This document shows positions 24,701 through 35,854 of a stretch of DNA of 64,000 bases, piece by piece. The stretch's first letter is position 1. Every line of letters begins with the position of its first letter. The translations under genes were made by a program, and so were the position numbers. Below the pieces are notes generated by a model. The model was given only the letters and a program-made list of their open reading frames with translations. It did no database searches and was not told the origin of the DNA. Origin of the DNA: Vitrella brassicaformis (lineage: Eukaryota > Sar > Vitrellaceae); assembly GCA_001179505.1 (NCBI GenBank), contig CDMY01000209.1, positions 30,481 through 94,480 on the forward strand, in the 5' to 3' direction.

Positions 24701-25047
24701 CTGCTTCTATCGCACCTGAGCACACATCGAAGCGGCAACAAACATACTCATCGGGAGACCCGCACACCGCATGGCTTACTTCTCCTTTATATCGGCGCGT
24801 CGGTCGTGGACCTCATTGCCAAGTCTGTGCAGGCGCTGAAAGAGATCCTTTAGAGATCCCCCGAGCTGCGCGGCCGGACAAGATCTGGTACGGAAGCTGT
24901 GATGTCACTTGTGCTCGATGAGCGCACCTGTCTGAGCTTGGGATTTCTCCTCCCCTCAGCGTTGCGTAAGAAGGTTGCCGCGCTGCTTGGCCACGCGGAC
25001 AACACTACAGACAGGACAAGCGGTACTGCCCCCAATCCAATCTGCAT
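21784..25047 (-). CDS. secreted or membrane-lumen coiled-coil protein
   Basis: ATG 25047 starts a clear signal peptide (MQIGLGAVPLVLSVVLSAW, then PSSAATF). Many exons then encode almost continuous coiled coil rich in Glu, Gln, Lys and Arg: SLKDLFQRLHRLGNEVHDRR (24853-24780), ERQRRLAEDIRQIQADLEG, ESHEAEALKLQSQKNETRKR, QRQDTLQEQIQAVEAAIRAA, QHQLVAQLERKNQALAALQD, then further heptads to IDALKVG and the stop at 21784. The join between the signal-peptide exon and the first coiled-coil exon (near 24915-24870) is not settled: the two lie in different frames and a very short intron is needed. No family recognised; a structural or scaffold role in the secretory or plastid pathway is inference. Confidence 0.65.
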
Positions 25048-25313
25048 TCAGGCGCACAGATTAATTACGCGTAAACACTGTGCAAATGTAAAAGAAATAA
25101 AGTGTTATAGGTTTACACGAGACAGAAGTCCCGGACGTCGTGTTGCGGTACCTCTGGGCAGGTGGGTCTTGTGCAGTGTGTACATGACCAGTCCAACATC
25201 AACTTCTCCGTCTTTTTCATCGATCTTTGTTTAAGCGATGTTGATCACCGTGTGTGCATTAGCCATGAATCCCATTTAATGTCTTTCACCAATAGCTCGG
25301 TGTCCCACTTCTA

Positions 25314-28300
25314 CTACGTGATCTTGGTCTTGATTTCCTTGATGTGTTTCTCCACCTCGGTCAATCGCTCGCCCATCGACAGCTGTCGCCCATCCATCTG
25401 CTTTTGCTGTGACTGCATCTCTAACAGCTGGTTCTGCATCTCCCGCAATACTGGGTTGCATCGCAAGTGCAGAGATGACTGGGCTGTCTTGTTTACGGTC
25501 ATTATCACCTGACAGCGTCTCGGACTGAGAAGACTGGTTGTACTTGACGGCTGCAGAGCCAAAACGAGACACAACTTATCTTCTTTGCAGTCTGGCCGTG
25601 TGCGTTTCTGTCACACCTGCCATGACGTCAGGGAAGTTTGAGTCGTGATGATCCGCGGCCTCAATCCACTTGTCGATGCTGCGTTCGTATTTAACCCAAT
25701 GGCTCTTGTCTCTGTACTGCTCGCTCCGACGTCTCTGCACACAGATTCCAAAGGAAAGAGACTGGACACCCCATTCTGTCAATATTTGACGTTCTCACCT
25801 CTTCTGACGTGAGGTATAGAAGATAGAAGGGCATCACTAGGATGAGCAGGGCTGTTTGGAATGCCTCCCAGTACTTTCCCTCCCGTATCTCTTGTTGAAA
25901 CTGATCCAGTCCATGGTAGATTTCTATTGGCGTAAAGGCGACAGCGTGTAGCAGGGCGTCGACGGTGACGTAGATGGCCCTCATCGACCAGAAGGCAATG
26001 CAGCAGAGTGCCGACTGCTGTTGTCTTTGTTCGCTGATGAGTTGGCGAGATGCCGCAGGGGCTCCGACACGACCACAGCTGCAGAGACACGATAATGCTC
26101 ACATGGGATGGGTGCAGCTCATGTCTCTTGTCGCACCGACCGATGAGGTTGAATGGCGGTGGGAAGCGCTCGTGGTGCCGCATATTCAGATACTCATTCA
26201 ACACGCGAACGCGCAGCAGCCTGCAGAGATGAGCGAAGAGAGAGGGAGCCCTTATTTTTCGCTGTGTGACTGTCTGTCTCTTTGTCCCTCGGCTGGTGTC
26301 TTGTACTGGTATTGGGCTGTTTGTGTATGCTCGATGGCCGCATACGTCGACGCCTGACAGATACCAGACACACAGACACGCAACAGAAATGAATTGAGCC
26401 CATGTATGACACACTCTCAGGTCCATGTCTCACCATAATGGCAATGAGCAGATTGAGCTATTGATGCAGAGGGAGAGAGACAACAGAGGGAGGGAGACAA
26501 CAGAGGGAGTGGTGCTGAGCCTGCCGTACGAGTATGATGGAGGATAGGATGACGTATGTGAACAGCAGGGCGGCCCCCAGCGTGTCGTGGCTCTCGATGG
26601 CGTTGGTCAGCGCGTCGTTGAATTCGCCAAGGCCCGCGAAGAAACTACACAACACAAGAAGACGGAGAGAGGTGTCCCTTTCTGTCTGTGTGTCGGTGTC
26701 ATCGAGTACAGTGTGAGTGTGGCTTTGGCGAAGGAGCCGAAGTACTGATGGTCTTCGTCGGACGAGAGGAGGGTGAAGACGACCGCGAAGACCAGCAGGA
26801 TGTAGACGTACAGACACAGAAACATGCTGATGTCCGAAAACATCCTCACAACCGCACTGACACAGACACCCATCACACACAGCATGAGCCGCCTCTCTCA
26901 GTGTTCGCTCTCTCTCACTGACAGTATGAGTGGTCCGACGGCTGGGTGCAGGCTGGCCGTTTGGAGGAGGCGCAGCGCAAAGAGGAGCGCCACGACGATC
27001 CCTGAGCCGACCTCCGCGTCCATTGACCAGCCAGTGAAGTGGATGGCAATGAAGCCGATGATGGAGACGCCGGAACACATATCCACATAGTTCCTGGATG
27101 TTGTGCCCACACACCAACAGCGAACAAATGAAGCCGCCAGCACGAAGCCTGACACTCACCATCAGTCGGCCCAGTACGCTGCCTTCAGCCGGATGAACTG
27201 TACACACAGGGAGTACACAGAGGCATCTCTGGTCTGATCTGTCTTACTTGGAAGATTTCCAGGAGGATGAAGCCGGTGCCGGTCAGCACTGCCCCCCACA
27301 GCCACACCGACGGCCACACCCACGCCATCATCATGCCGCTGTCTCCCTTGATCGACTCGATGTGCAGCAGCACAAACGCCACCCTGCGACACACACACAG
27401 AGAATAAGTGCTACTCTGCCGCCTGCATTGTTTCTGGCTGCAGCCTTACATGAGCAGCATTGACAGCACGCGGCTGATGAAGACATCACGGGGTGACGGT
27501 TTGTCAATCTAGCATTCTACAATTTGACTTCCGCAAAATATTTGGTAGGGTCTGTCCTGCCAATGCTTTTCGACGAGAGAGATGCAGTTGGCTGTCGGAG
27601 TCATTGGCAGCAGAGGGAACGAGAAGACATACCGTCTGACACTCAGGGGGAAATATCTTAACTGCGGCTAACCTTGCGTGACGACAGTGAGGGCCTCTGA
27701 GGACTCAAGGAGCGCAAACCACTCACTCTCTTTGCATCCAAGTGACTCTTCGAAGACCGTTTCGCTTGTATCGCTGCTGAAGTTGGCCGTGAGCGCCTGA
27801 TGCGATGGGACACATCCAATGCAGAAGTGAAGACTGCTGTGTGTCTCTTCGTCTTTGTCATTGTTTACTTCCTGCCAGTTGGAAATATTCTCAAAGTCAC
27901 TGACACACAGACACAGAGACGTGCAGATGTGCGCATCGCTATTCAATCAGCCTCACTCTGTGAGGGCGTCCTTCGGTCGCATTTTCATCAGCTTGCGGAA
28001 GACGGCACAGCAGCAAAGGCTGACGAGGCCCAGCCACTTAGAGCGGTCCTTCAGGAACTTCTTCGCGAAGGGTACCACCTCTTTCAGACCCTGAGCTTGC
28101 ACTTTTTCCACTTTCACGCCTCGCTCGAGCAGCTCCATGACCACGTCTCCAGCCACGACAACCATCGCTACGACGACTTTCGGATTCTCGGTAACGGCAA
28201 CGTCCAGAGGCGTATCTCCGTCCTGTCAGAGTCACAAGCAGGGACAGTTCCGGCACAAGGCTCGATAGGTGCAGTGCAGCCTACGTTGTCTTTGATCTTC

Positions 28301-29647
28301 AGCAGCTGTGGATTCTTTTCCAACATCACCGCCGCCACATCTCCTTGGCCATAGTCTGCAAGAGAGGGCAAAAAGACGGATTGAAGACTCATGCACTTGT
28401 GTTGTTGGTTATCTTTTGCAGGAGTGACTGACTTGCTGCCTCGTGGAGAGGCGTGCTGCCAAGCTGGTTAACAAAATGAAGAAGACAAATGCTGTTCAAT
28501 GCATCGACCGAGAGTCCCTTGTCTCACCCTGTTGCGAGCCTCCAACACATGCTTTCCACCCCACTGAACGAATTTCTCCACAACACGAAGTGACCCTTTC
28601 ACTGCTGCGTAATGAATAGGCGTCTGGTGTGGAAACTAAAGACACAGCATGAAAGCAGCAGTGAAGACACTGCTCCGACACTGCTCGAGAATAAGTGTTA
28701 TTGTCGAGCGGTGTCGAAATTACACTTGAGACGGTACCCTTTTGTCCCAGCGGAGAGTGTTATTAACATTGTCAACCAGGGTGAGGAGGACGTCTATCTT
28801 CAACCAGTGTCGTCCATGCAGCCAGTTGTGCAGCAGGACCTCAAAAACCTCCACACGCGAGCAGTTCACTGAGAAGCACACACAAGAGTGCTTGGCTGCA
28901 TATGTGCACCGATGTGACGATGCCTACCTGCGGCATAATGGATGGCAGATCTTGTTTGATGCTCCCAATAATAAGCGTGCACGTCCCCAACAATCCATTT
29001 CCACTCTCCAGTCAGCAGCACTTTCTCCACTTGCTCAGGCGACAGATCGGCGAGGGCCTCCTGCAGGTCGTCCGCATTCTCTTCATCGATGGCCTTCATG
29101 ATGCTGTCTCTCAGGGCTTTCGTCGTCTCGTCATCGTCGGCGGCTGGGGCACCCACCAGGGGGACCTGCAGATGTGACACAGACGTCCAACAGACATCTC
29201 AGAACGTGTTCTCGTGCCGCCATGCGCCATACACCAACAGACCTGTTCGAGGCGTCTCGGTGCCTTGGTGAGCTCATCGGTGACGTCCGGCAGCTGGGGC
29301 TCCATCAGCCCCGGTTCATCGCCCTGCAGCAGAGGGACCTGGTCACTCGAGGCCGACGCTGACATCTGCAGTGCATTGAGGGAGGGAGGGACACAGACAG
29401 CAGAGGCCGATGGCCACACACGCAGAGATGCCATAGAGCATTGCAAGGTGACCTTGGGATGGCCCGTCTGTGTGTGGTGGATGGCCTGCTGTGCGGCAGC
29501 GTCGCCCTCGTCGACTCTCGGCAGCTGGATGTAGCACACCTCCTCAACACCGCTGGGGCGGCTGGGGCGGCTGGGGCCGTCTCTCCCAGTGCCGCCCTCC
29601 TGGCCCTGCAGACGGGGAGTCCGCTGGCCATGGAGGAAGCCCACCAT
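25314..29647 (-). CDS. ankyrin-repeat TRP-like cation channel
   Basis: Complete gene of about 20 exons, ATG 29647 to TAG 25314-25316. An acidic N-terminus (DENADDLQEALADLSPEQVE) precedes ankyrin-like units: SAIHYAAG; TPIHYAAVKGSLRVVEKFV (about 28610); LGSTPLHEAAS; YGQGDVAAVMLEKNPQLL; DGDTPLDVAVTENPKVVVAM (about 28215). The membrane region runs from about 27510 to 26450: FISRVLSMLLM; VAFVLLHIESIK; WPSVWLWGAVLTGTGFILLE; MCSGVSIIGFIAIHFTGW; MFLCLYVYILLVFAVVFTLL (S5); GLGEFNDAL (pore); LLFTYVILSSIIL (S6); NLLIAIM. A TRP-box-like FPPPFNLIGRCDK, two extra hydrophobic segments and a coiled coil (TEVEKHIKEIKTKIT) end it. This is a calcium/cation channel by family; gating stimulus unknown. It is a paralogue of the 1-1939 gene. 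It is divergent from the metallophosphoesterase, 90 bp away. Confidence 0.8.
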
Positions 29648-29737
29648 CTCTCCCACAGGGGGTGCTCAGTCTCAGAGACTCCGAGTCTCCGCCCCCAAAG
29701 CTCGCCACAGGTCAATCATCATCGGAAAAACTGAGAA

Positions 29738-31900
29738 ATGAGAGTCCCAGTCATCACCACCAACAGCATGAGGGTCTTCATGTTTCTCTTGGCTCTGTCG
29801 TCGCTGCTGACTCATTCCATCGCCGCGTCGGTGTACGAGGCGGCCTTCTCTGTCAACCATGACCACTATCTGCTTCGCATCTCCTCCCCTTCGCCCTCCC
29901 TCGGCACCTTCTCGCTTCCCACGCCCCCCGCAGACGCCATCGAGAAGCTCTTGCCTGCCTACTCATGCATCGCACCGACGCTTGTGACGCAGCTGACTGC
30001 CGGCATGAACGTCACCTGCAGTGATGGCGATGTCAGCGTGCGGTTCGTCAGCCCGCCATTTGAGCACGCCGATGAGATCGCCGCTGTCGGTGATGACGCG
30101 GCGCAGCTGATGGGCCATCTCGAGGCGCTGCAGAAGGACGGCGCGACTCCCCAGCGGCTGGAGGCAGTGGTCAAAGCTGAGGCAGATCGGCTTGGCATCG
30201 ACCACGAGTCTGTCTTGGGCGGCATAGAGAGGGTCTCGGAGTGGCCTCTATCGATATGGGACTATTTTGACCCCCGACACCTCGTTGCGTGGGAGCTCAA
30301 CTACCTTCGCGAGCACTGGGGACCTCTGCCGCCATTCCCGACGTACAACCAGTCCAATGGAGAGAGTGGCGTCTACGACATTGCCACGGGCAAGCAGGTG
30401 CCCTTGCGTGCTGTTCGTGAAGAGGGCCAGCCGCTGGATGAGGAGGTGCGCATCGCCATCGCTAGCGATTGGGGAGCCGGTACCCCAGAAACGCAGGCGA
30501 TTGCAAATCAGCTGGAGGGTGGGTTTGAGCCCCACTACACGGTGCATCTGGGGGATATCTATCTCATCGGCTCCAAGAAAGAGGTGAATGGATAACGATA
30601 AGTGCACGATTTGTTCGAGCAGTGACCAGAGTACATATCCGCCTGTGTGTCAGATTCGCGAGCATGCGCTGGGAGTACGTCCATCGTGGGCTAAAAGAGG
30701 CGTCAAGTGGACGCATGGGTCCCTGGCATCATTCGCCCTCAACGCCAATCACGAGATGTACTCACGGGGCTATGGCTACTTCGACGTGCTTCTGCCGACT
30801 CTCGGTGAGGAGCAGAAGCCATCACTAAAGGATTTCGTATATCCATGTGTTTCGTTTACTTTGAAGGTCCCCGTGATGCCTCGACCGGTCACTTTGGTGG
30901 ACAGAAGGCGTCCTACTTTGCGCTCAGGAGCCCCCAGTGGTGGCTGATCTTCCTCGACACGGGATACTACAGCTACAACAAGGACGGCGCGACCCCTGGG
31001 CAGGAGAGCCATGACAACCACCAGCCGCAGGCGGTGGTGCAGTGGCTCAAGAACATCATCAGACCTGACGATACACGCGGTGAGGATGAAACGCACTGAT
31101 TGTGACAGACTCGCACAACCGCATTGATGGACACATCTCTCTCCCTGTGTGTCTGTCTGTCTGTCTGTCTGTCCGTCCGTCAGGTTTGGTCTTTTTCACT
31201 CACCACCAGTATCGTTCAGCGTTTGAGGGAGGGTATTACGCGACACCGAGACAGCTCATCGACGAGGGTATCGTGCCCGCCAACAACCGCACGGTGCTGT
31301 GGCTGTGGGGGCACGAGCACCGGCTGGCCGCGTACGCACCTGGCACACAGGGCGGAGTGCCGCTGATGGTAAGAAGCAGTTACATGCACACGGCACGAAT
31401 GAATCGCACGTACCATTGTTCGTTTGCCATTTGGCTTGTGCTGCAGAGCTATGGTAGATGTGTTGGCAACAGTGGCTATCCCGTGTTGCTGGCCTCCATG
31501 CCGGCACGTGCGCGTGAGTCCAAGCTGCAGGTCTATGACAACCGCGTATATGCAACAAGAGACGTCAAGACAGGTAAAGCGAGAAAATGAGAAATGCAAG
31601 ACGGACGACCGCATGCAATGTGCTTTTCCTGCGTGCCTTTCAGTCGGCTACAACGGCTATGCGAGAATGTACCTCAACAAGGACGGCACCATGAAGCTGC
31701 AGTACTTCTCTGTCAAGCTGGATCCATCGACAGGCCAGCTCGACCCACAGGAAGGCGATCTGCTGATGGAAGACACCTGGACGGTCGACCAGCGGGGCAA
31801 TGTGGTGCTCAAGGACATGCAGATCATCAACAGCGACCTCACTGTGGTGTCGCACCACGGGATGGACGCAGATGAGGACCCCGATTTGGTGCTGTATTAA
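29738..31900 (+). CDS. secreted calcineurin-like metallophosphoesterase
   Basis: ATG 29738, followed after a second Met by a signal peptide (MRVFMFLLALSSLLTHSIAA). A first exon of about 280 codons carries an N-terminal extension of unknown role and then the metal-binding blocks: IASDWGAG (Asp), HLGDIYL (GD), then across introns LNANHEMY (NHE), FFTHHQY (His) and LWGHEHRL (GHEH). This is the full order of a two-metal phosphoesterase site. It resembles purple-acid-phosphatase-like or other extracytoplasmic phosphoesterases, but the NHE block reads ANHE rather than the usual GNHE. Substrate is unknown. Stop 31898-31900. A (CTGT)n run marks the intron at 31147-31180. Confidence 0.8.
31147..31180 (+). 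repeat. (CTGT)n microsatellite in an intron
   Basis: A run of CTGT units passing into CCGT just before the acceptor of a metallophosphoesterase intron. Confidence 0.85.
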
Positions 31901-32388
31901 GGCTCTCAGAGCCGCGCTCTCCTTTTTTTGACATCTTGTCTGTGTGGCTGAGTGCGCGTGATTGTGGCGGTGTTTTTGATCAGAGCCAGGAGGGTGTCAG
32001 TATGTGTTTTTGGGTAGCGCTCGTGCGTGTGTGTCTGTGCACATCTATGCGTTGCCGTGATGGCACCACTTTTTGACTGCCTGCTGTGTGCGCTCCCCGC
32101 GCGTGTTTGTGTGAGCGAGTAGTGTAATGAATGAATGTATGAATGAATGTGTTTCTATTGATTGATAGTTGGGGTAGTGAGGGGACGACAGGTGGATGGG
32201 GCGTCGCACGATACATGAGTTCACGACTCTCACTCTACAGCGCCCGATCGAGTTGAGACGCCTGAGACGATCGAAGAAAAGACGCATTTCACGCATCACT
32301 TTTGTACGCATCAGTTTTGTACGTTATCGTTGCTTATTGTCGAGATCACCAGCGGCCAGAGGACATACCCCACGTCGAAATCTATCGA
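31901..32388. other. tandem intergenic region / WD40 promoter
   Basis: 3' flank of the metallophosphoesterase and 5' flank of the WD40 gene. A short direct repeat of the form ACGCATCA-TTTTGTACG occurs at about 32291-32322. No gene is seen. Confidence 0.45.
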
Positions 32389-34000
32389 ATGGCATCCGTC
32401 GCCAACGGCCCCCACTCAGACGCAGCGGCAGACGAAGCCGCTGTGGCCGTGAAGGGCGATGTGACCGACAAGGCCGTCACGAACGGCGTCAAGAGGGGGC
32501 GGGCTGGTGAGGAGGAGGCCGGGGAGGAAGAGGCAGCCCCTCAGGCTGGTGCCGTTGTCGGTGGGGTTGGCAAAAGGATATCTCCGCGGTTCATTCTCAA
32601 CGACCCCTCCACTGAGGTCTTCTCTGTCCGCTTTTCGCCCGATGGTAAGCCCAAAATCAAGATGAATCTGTGGACGCATATCTCTTGTTGAATCTCCCGT
32701 CTCCCTGCCGACTTCCTGTGTTTTGCTCCTAGATTCGCTGGTGGCAGCGTCCCTGGGGAATGGCCATATCAAGGTGTACTCGACGGCCACTGGGGAGCTG
32801 ACTTCCCTCCTCACCACCCCCACACCTGGCGAGACAGGGACAGCTCTTCCCGGCGGCCGTCTCGTGCGGCTTAACAGTGGCATTGCCGTCCCTGCTGGGC
32901 CCGGCACACCCATCACCAACATCCGCTGGAGGCCGGACACTTCTGCTGCTGCTGTCAGGAACGTAAGACAGAGAGAAAATCGATCAACACATACAACGGC
33001 CCAGAGACATACATTGATTGGTTGGCTGAGTGCCTCTAGGTGTTGGTTTCGGTCGATGTGGAGGGCCGCATCATCCACTGGCACGCCACCAAAGGCGCCG
33101 ACAAGAAGCTGCATGAGTTGCGGGAGGAGGACAACCAGCTCTACTGCATCGACTTCAGCACCGACGGCCTGATGTTCGCCACGGGGGGCAGGCAGCGATA
33201 CATCACTGTCTACGACGAGACCACCAAAGACGTCAGTGTCATGCTCAGAGGTGACAGGCAGTGACATCCGTCGGTCGATGCGCATCTACTTGTCCCTCTG
33301 GGCAGGCACCGAGTCCAGCATGCACCCGGGCCATTCCAACCGTGTGTTTTCCATCCGCTTTCACCCCACCGAGCCCATTGTCGTGAGCGGGGGATGGGAC
33401 CACACTGTGCAGCTGTGGGACATGCGGACCGGACACGCTGAACACTCACTCTACGGCCCCTTTGTGTGTGGAGACGCCGTCGACCTATCAGGTAGACACC
33501 AACCGGATGCATGTAACCAAATGGCCATGCCATTTCTGCACAGCTGACGGGACGACCATCCTGACGGGCTCATGGCGGAGTGAGAAGCAGCTGCAGCTGT
33601 GGGATCTGCGCACCCGGAAGCTGCTGGAAGACATCGAGTGGCACTCGCCCGCATCCCTCACCGACCAGTGCCTCATCTACGCGGCCGAGTTCTCGAAGGA
33701 CACTGGCTCGTCGCTCATCGCTGCGGGCGGCAGCGGGGCCAACGAAGCCAAGATTTTCGACAGAGAAAGCGGCAACGTACGTCGGGCCGCTCATCCCTAT
33801 GCAAACAGAGAGCAGAGAGAGACACATGGCTTTGTTCTTTCATGTGTGTGCAGGCGTGCATTGGGACGATCACGGGCCTGTCCAAGGGATGTTACAGCGT
33901 GGATTTCTCGTGTGGCCCGTCAGTGAAAGGTGCGGCGGGCATGGTTGCTGTGGCGGGGGGAGACGGGTCACTCAGGCTCATCAACATACACAAAACATGA
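32389..34000 (+). CDS. WD40-repeat protein
   Basis: ATG 32389 (MASVANGPH), six or seven exons, stop 33998-34000. An acidic/basic N-terminal tail (residues 1-60) precedes WD-type blades: VFSVRFSPDDSLVAASLGNG, ILVSVDVEGRIIHWHATKGA, LYCIDFSTDGLMFATGGRQR, then GHSNRVFSIRFHPTEPIVVS with GWDHTVQLWDMRTG, TILTGSWRSEKQLQLWDLRT, and a last blade ending GDGSLRLINI. This suggests a seven-blade propeller of about 400 residues, a protein-interaction platform. I cannot assign it to a named orthologue group. Confidence 0.82.
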
Positions 34001-34553
34001 TCAACATGGCACATGAACGGATGGATAAGAGGCATAGATGGCCCACTGGACGGGTGGATCGATAATCGGTATTTTTCCGTTGCAACAGAACTCTCACACG
34101 CCTCGACACGGTTTAGCAAGAACCAATCGCAGACTAGCGTTAAAGATTCATTGGCACCTTTAACTTATGAAAGTCAATGTTCTCATAGGGAGAGCTGTCT
34201 CACCATTCCATCTTCTCACAGATGCACCACTGTCTTGGTTGGCTGAGCCAGCTGCATGCCGTGGCATCTCTCTCCCTCAAGAAGAGAAACAGCACTAGCT
34301 ACGTGCAACAACATTTCGGCTCTGACGGACTCATGATCAGCTCGGCAACAAACGCTGCTGCTGTCGGACGCTCATGAACACATGCATTGCACGCATTCCC
34401 GCGTACGCCACGCTGATGGAAAACTGTCTGCCTCCCCGTGGCTGGCTCACGTCACTCGTTGCCCTAGAAAACTCCCACACAAGTGCGGCAAAATCTGTCC
34501 ATCGTCAGAAACAGGACACGCACCGCGCCTCTCGCTGGCTCCACCGGGAAGCC
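34001..34553. other. convergent intergenic region, no gene seen
   Basis: Between the WD40 stop (+) and the glutaredoxin stop (-). No supported exon or RNA gene. Confidence 0.5.
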
Positions 34554-35788
34554 TCAGAATGCCATCTTTGTGTAGAGGGCCACATCGGTCTTCTTCGAGA
34601 GCACCTCGATGTAGGCCTTCACGTTTGGCGGAAACTCCAGCCCCTTGACAATTGACAGGTTCCGCAGGCGCGGGAACATGTCAATGTCGTCATACGAGAT
34701 GCCGCCCTCCGAGATATACCTGCAGCCACAGACACCCACACCCACATCCATTCACGTCGATGTATTGCGGATTGGTGTGCGCATTCAGTACCCTTCCTGT
34801 GGGTTGGCGATCATCCCATCGAGCTTCTTGAGGCCCTCAGACAGCGCGGCGATCCACTCAGCCGACCGCTCGTAGTTCTCCTCATACGACGAGGGGTTCT
34901 CCAGTGGGTGGCGGGCTATGTAGGTCCGACGCGCAGAGTCAAACGCAAACTCGGGCAGATTCGCGCTCCACGCGAATCGCGGTCGTGAGAGCCGCCTTGA
35001 CGGCTCTGCGATGCTGTCCAGCCTGCCAGAAAAAAATGATGGACAAGTGTGCCAAAGGGTGGCTGGCTGAGGGCTTCTCACCATTCCTTGAGGTCACTTC
35101 GGCCGCTGAATGGTTTCAGCAATGGCAATCCAGCACCGATCTCTTCGCTCTCGTCGATGTACTTGACGATGTCGAGGCTCTCGGGCATGATGAGCCCCTC
35201 GCCCGGCCGCCGGCCCCTCACCTCCAGAATGGGAGCCATCTTTTTGCCTATCAGGTGGGTGGGAGTCTCGATGTCGTCATTGGCCATGTAGACGAGATCG
35301 TGTTTGATGTTCTTGAGGCCGAAGATCATCCGCGCTCGGACACAGAAGGGGCAGTGGTCGTAGACGTACAGCCGTGGGAGGTGGAGGTACTTCTCGCCGC
35401 CCTTGACTCGAGGGTCGATGCGGCTGTCCTCGACAACCGGTGCAGGAATGGGCTTGGAAACCGTCCACTCGCCATCGGCAGCCACGCCGCCACGCTGCTG
35501 TGTTGCTGTTGCAGTCTGCTGCATCGCCAGAGGATGATACCGGCGATGCGGTCCGTGCCCCTGCATGAAAGAAAAGCAGTTGAAGGCGCATCAAAGGTGC
35601 GTACAAATGAGTGCAGCGCGTCTGTATGTGCCTCGTGTCTTTGTGCGCACCTGTCTTCTCGTTCGGTGCCGCACAAGCGCTGACGAGTGGGTGGCCTTGA
35701 AGCCTTCTGATGCGACGAGAGCCTCAGCGAGCAGCAGCAAGACTATGAGGATGCCAGACGCCGCACCTGCTGTCCTCAAATAAGCCAT
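34554..35788 (-). CDS. grxB: glutaredoxin 2 (bacterial GrxB type) with plastid-type leader
   Basis: The body is a GST-fold glutaredoxin like bacterial Grx2. The N-terminal thioredoxin-like part reads LYVYDHCPFCVRARMIFGLK with the CPFC redox motif (35370-35310), then NDDIETPTHLIGKKMAPIL and MPESLDIVKYID. The C-terminal helical part ends DIDMFPRLRNLSIVKGLEFP and LYTKMAF. ATG 35788 adds a leader absent from bacteria: a signal peptide (AASGILIVLLLLAEALVASE) followed by Gly-Phe and a Ser/Arg/His-rich stretch (GFKATHSSALVRHRTRRQ), joined in phase to the body by an intron. A signal peptide followed by Phe and a basic transit peptide is the pattern for complex plastids; plastid location is inference. 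It reduces disulphides or glutathionylated proteins using glutathione. It is divergent from the methyltransferase-like gene, 66 bp away. Confidence 0.88.
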
Positions 35789-35854
35789 TTGAGGCCTTGC
35801 TTCAAGTCTCCCCACAGCTAAGCTCGCAGATCTGGGAGCTTGTGAGAGGAGGCG
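35789..35854. promoter_or_regulatory. 66-bp divergent promoter with AGCTCGCA element
   Basis: Only 66 bp separate the two start codons. AGCTAAGCTCGCAG lies at 35816-35829, matching elements in other divergent spacers. Confidence 0.5.
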
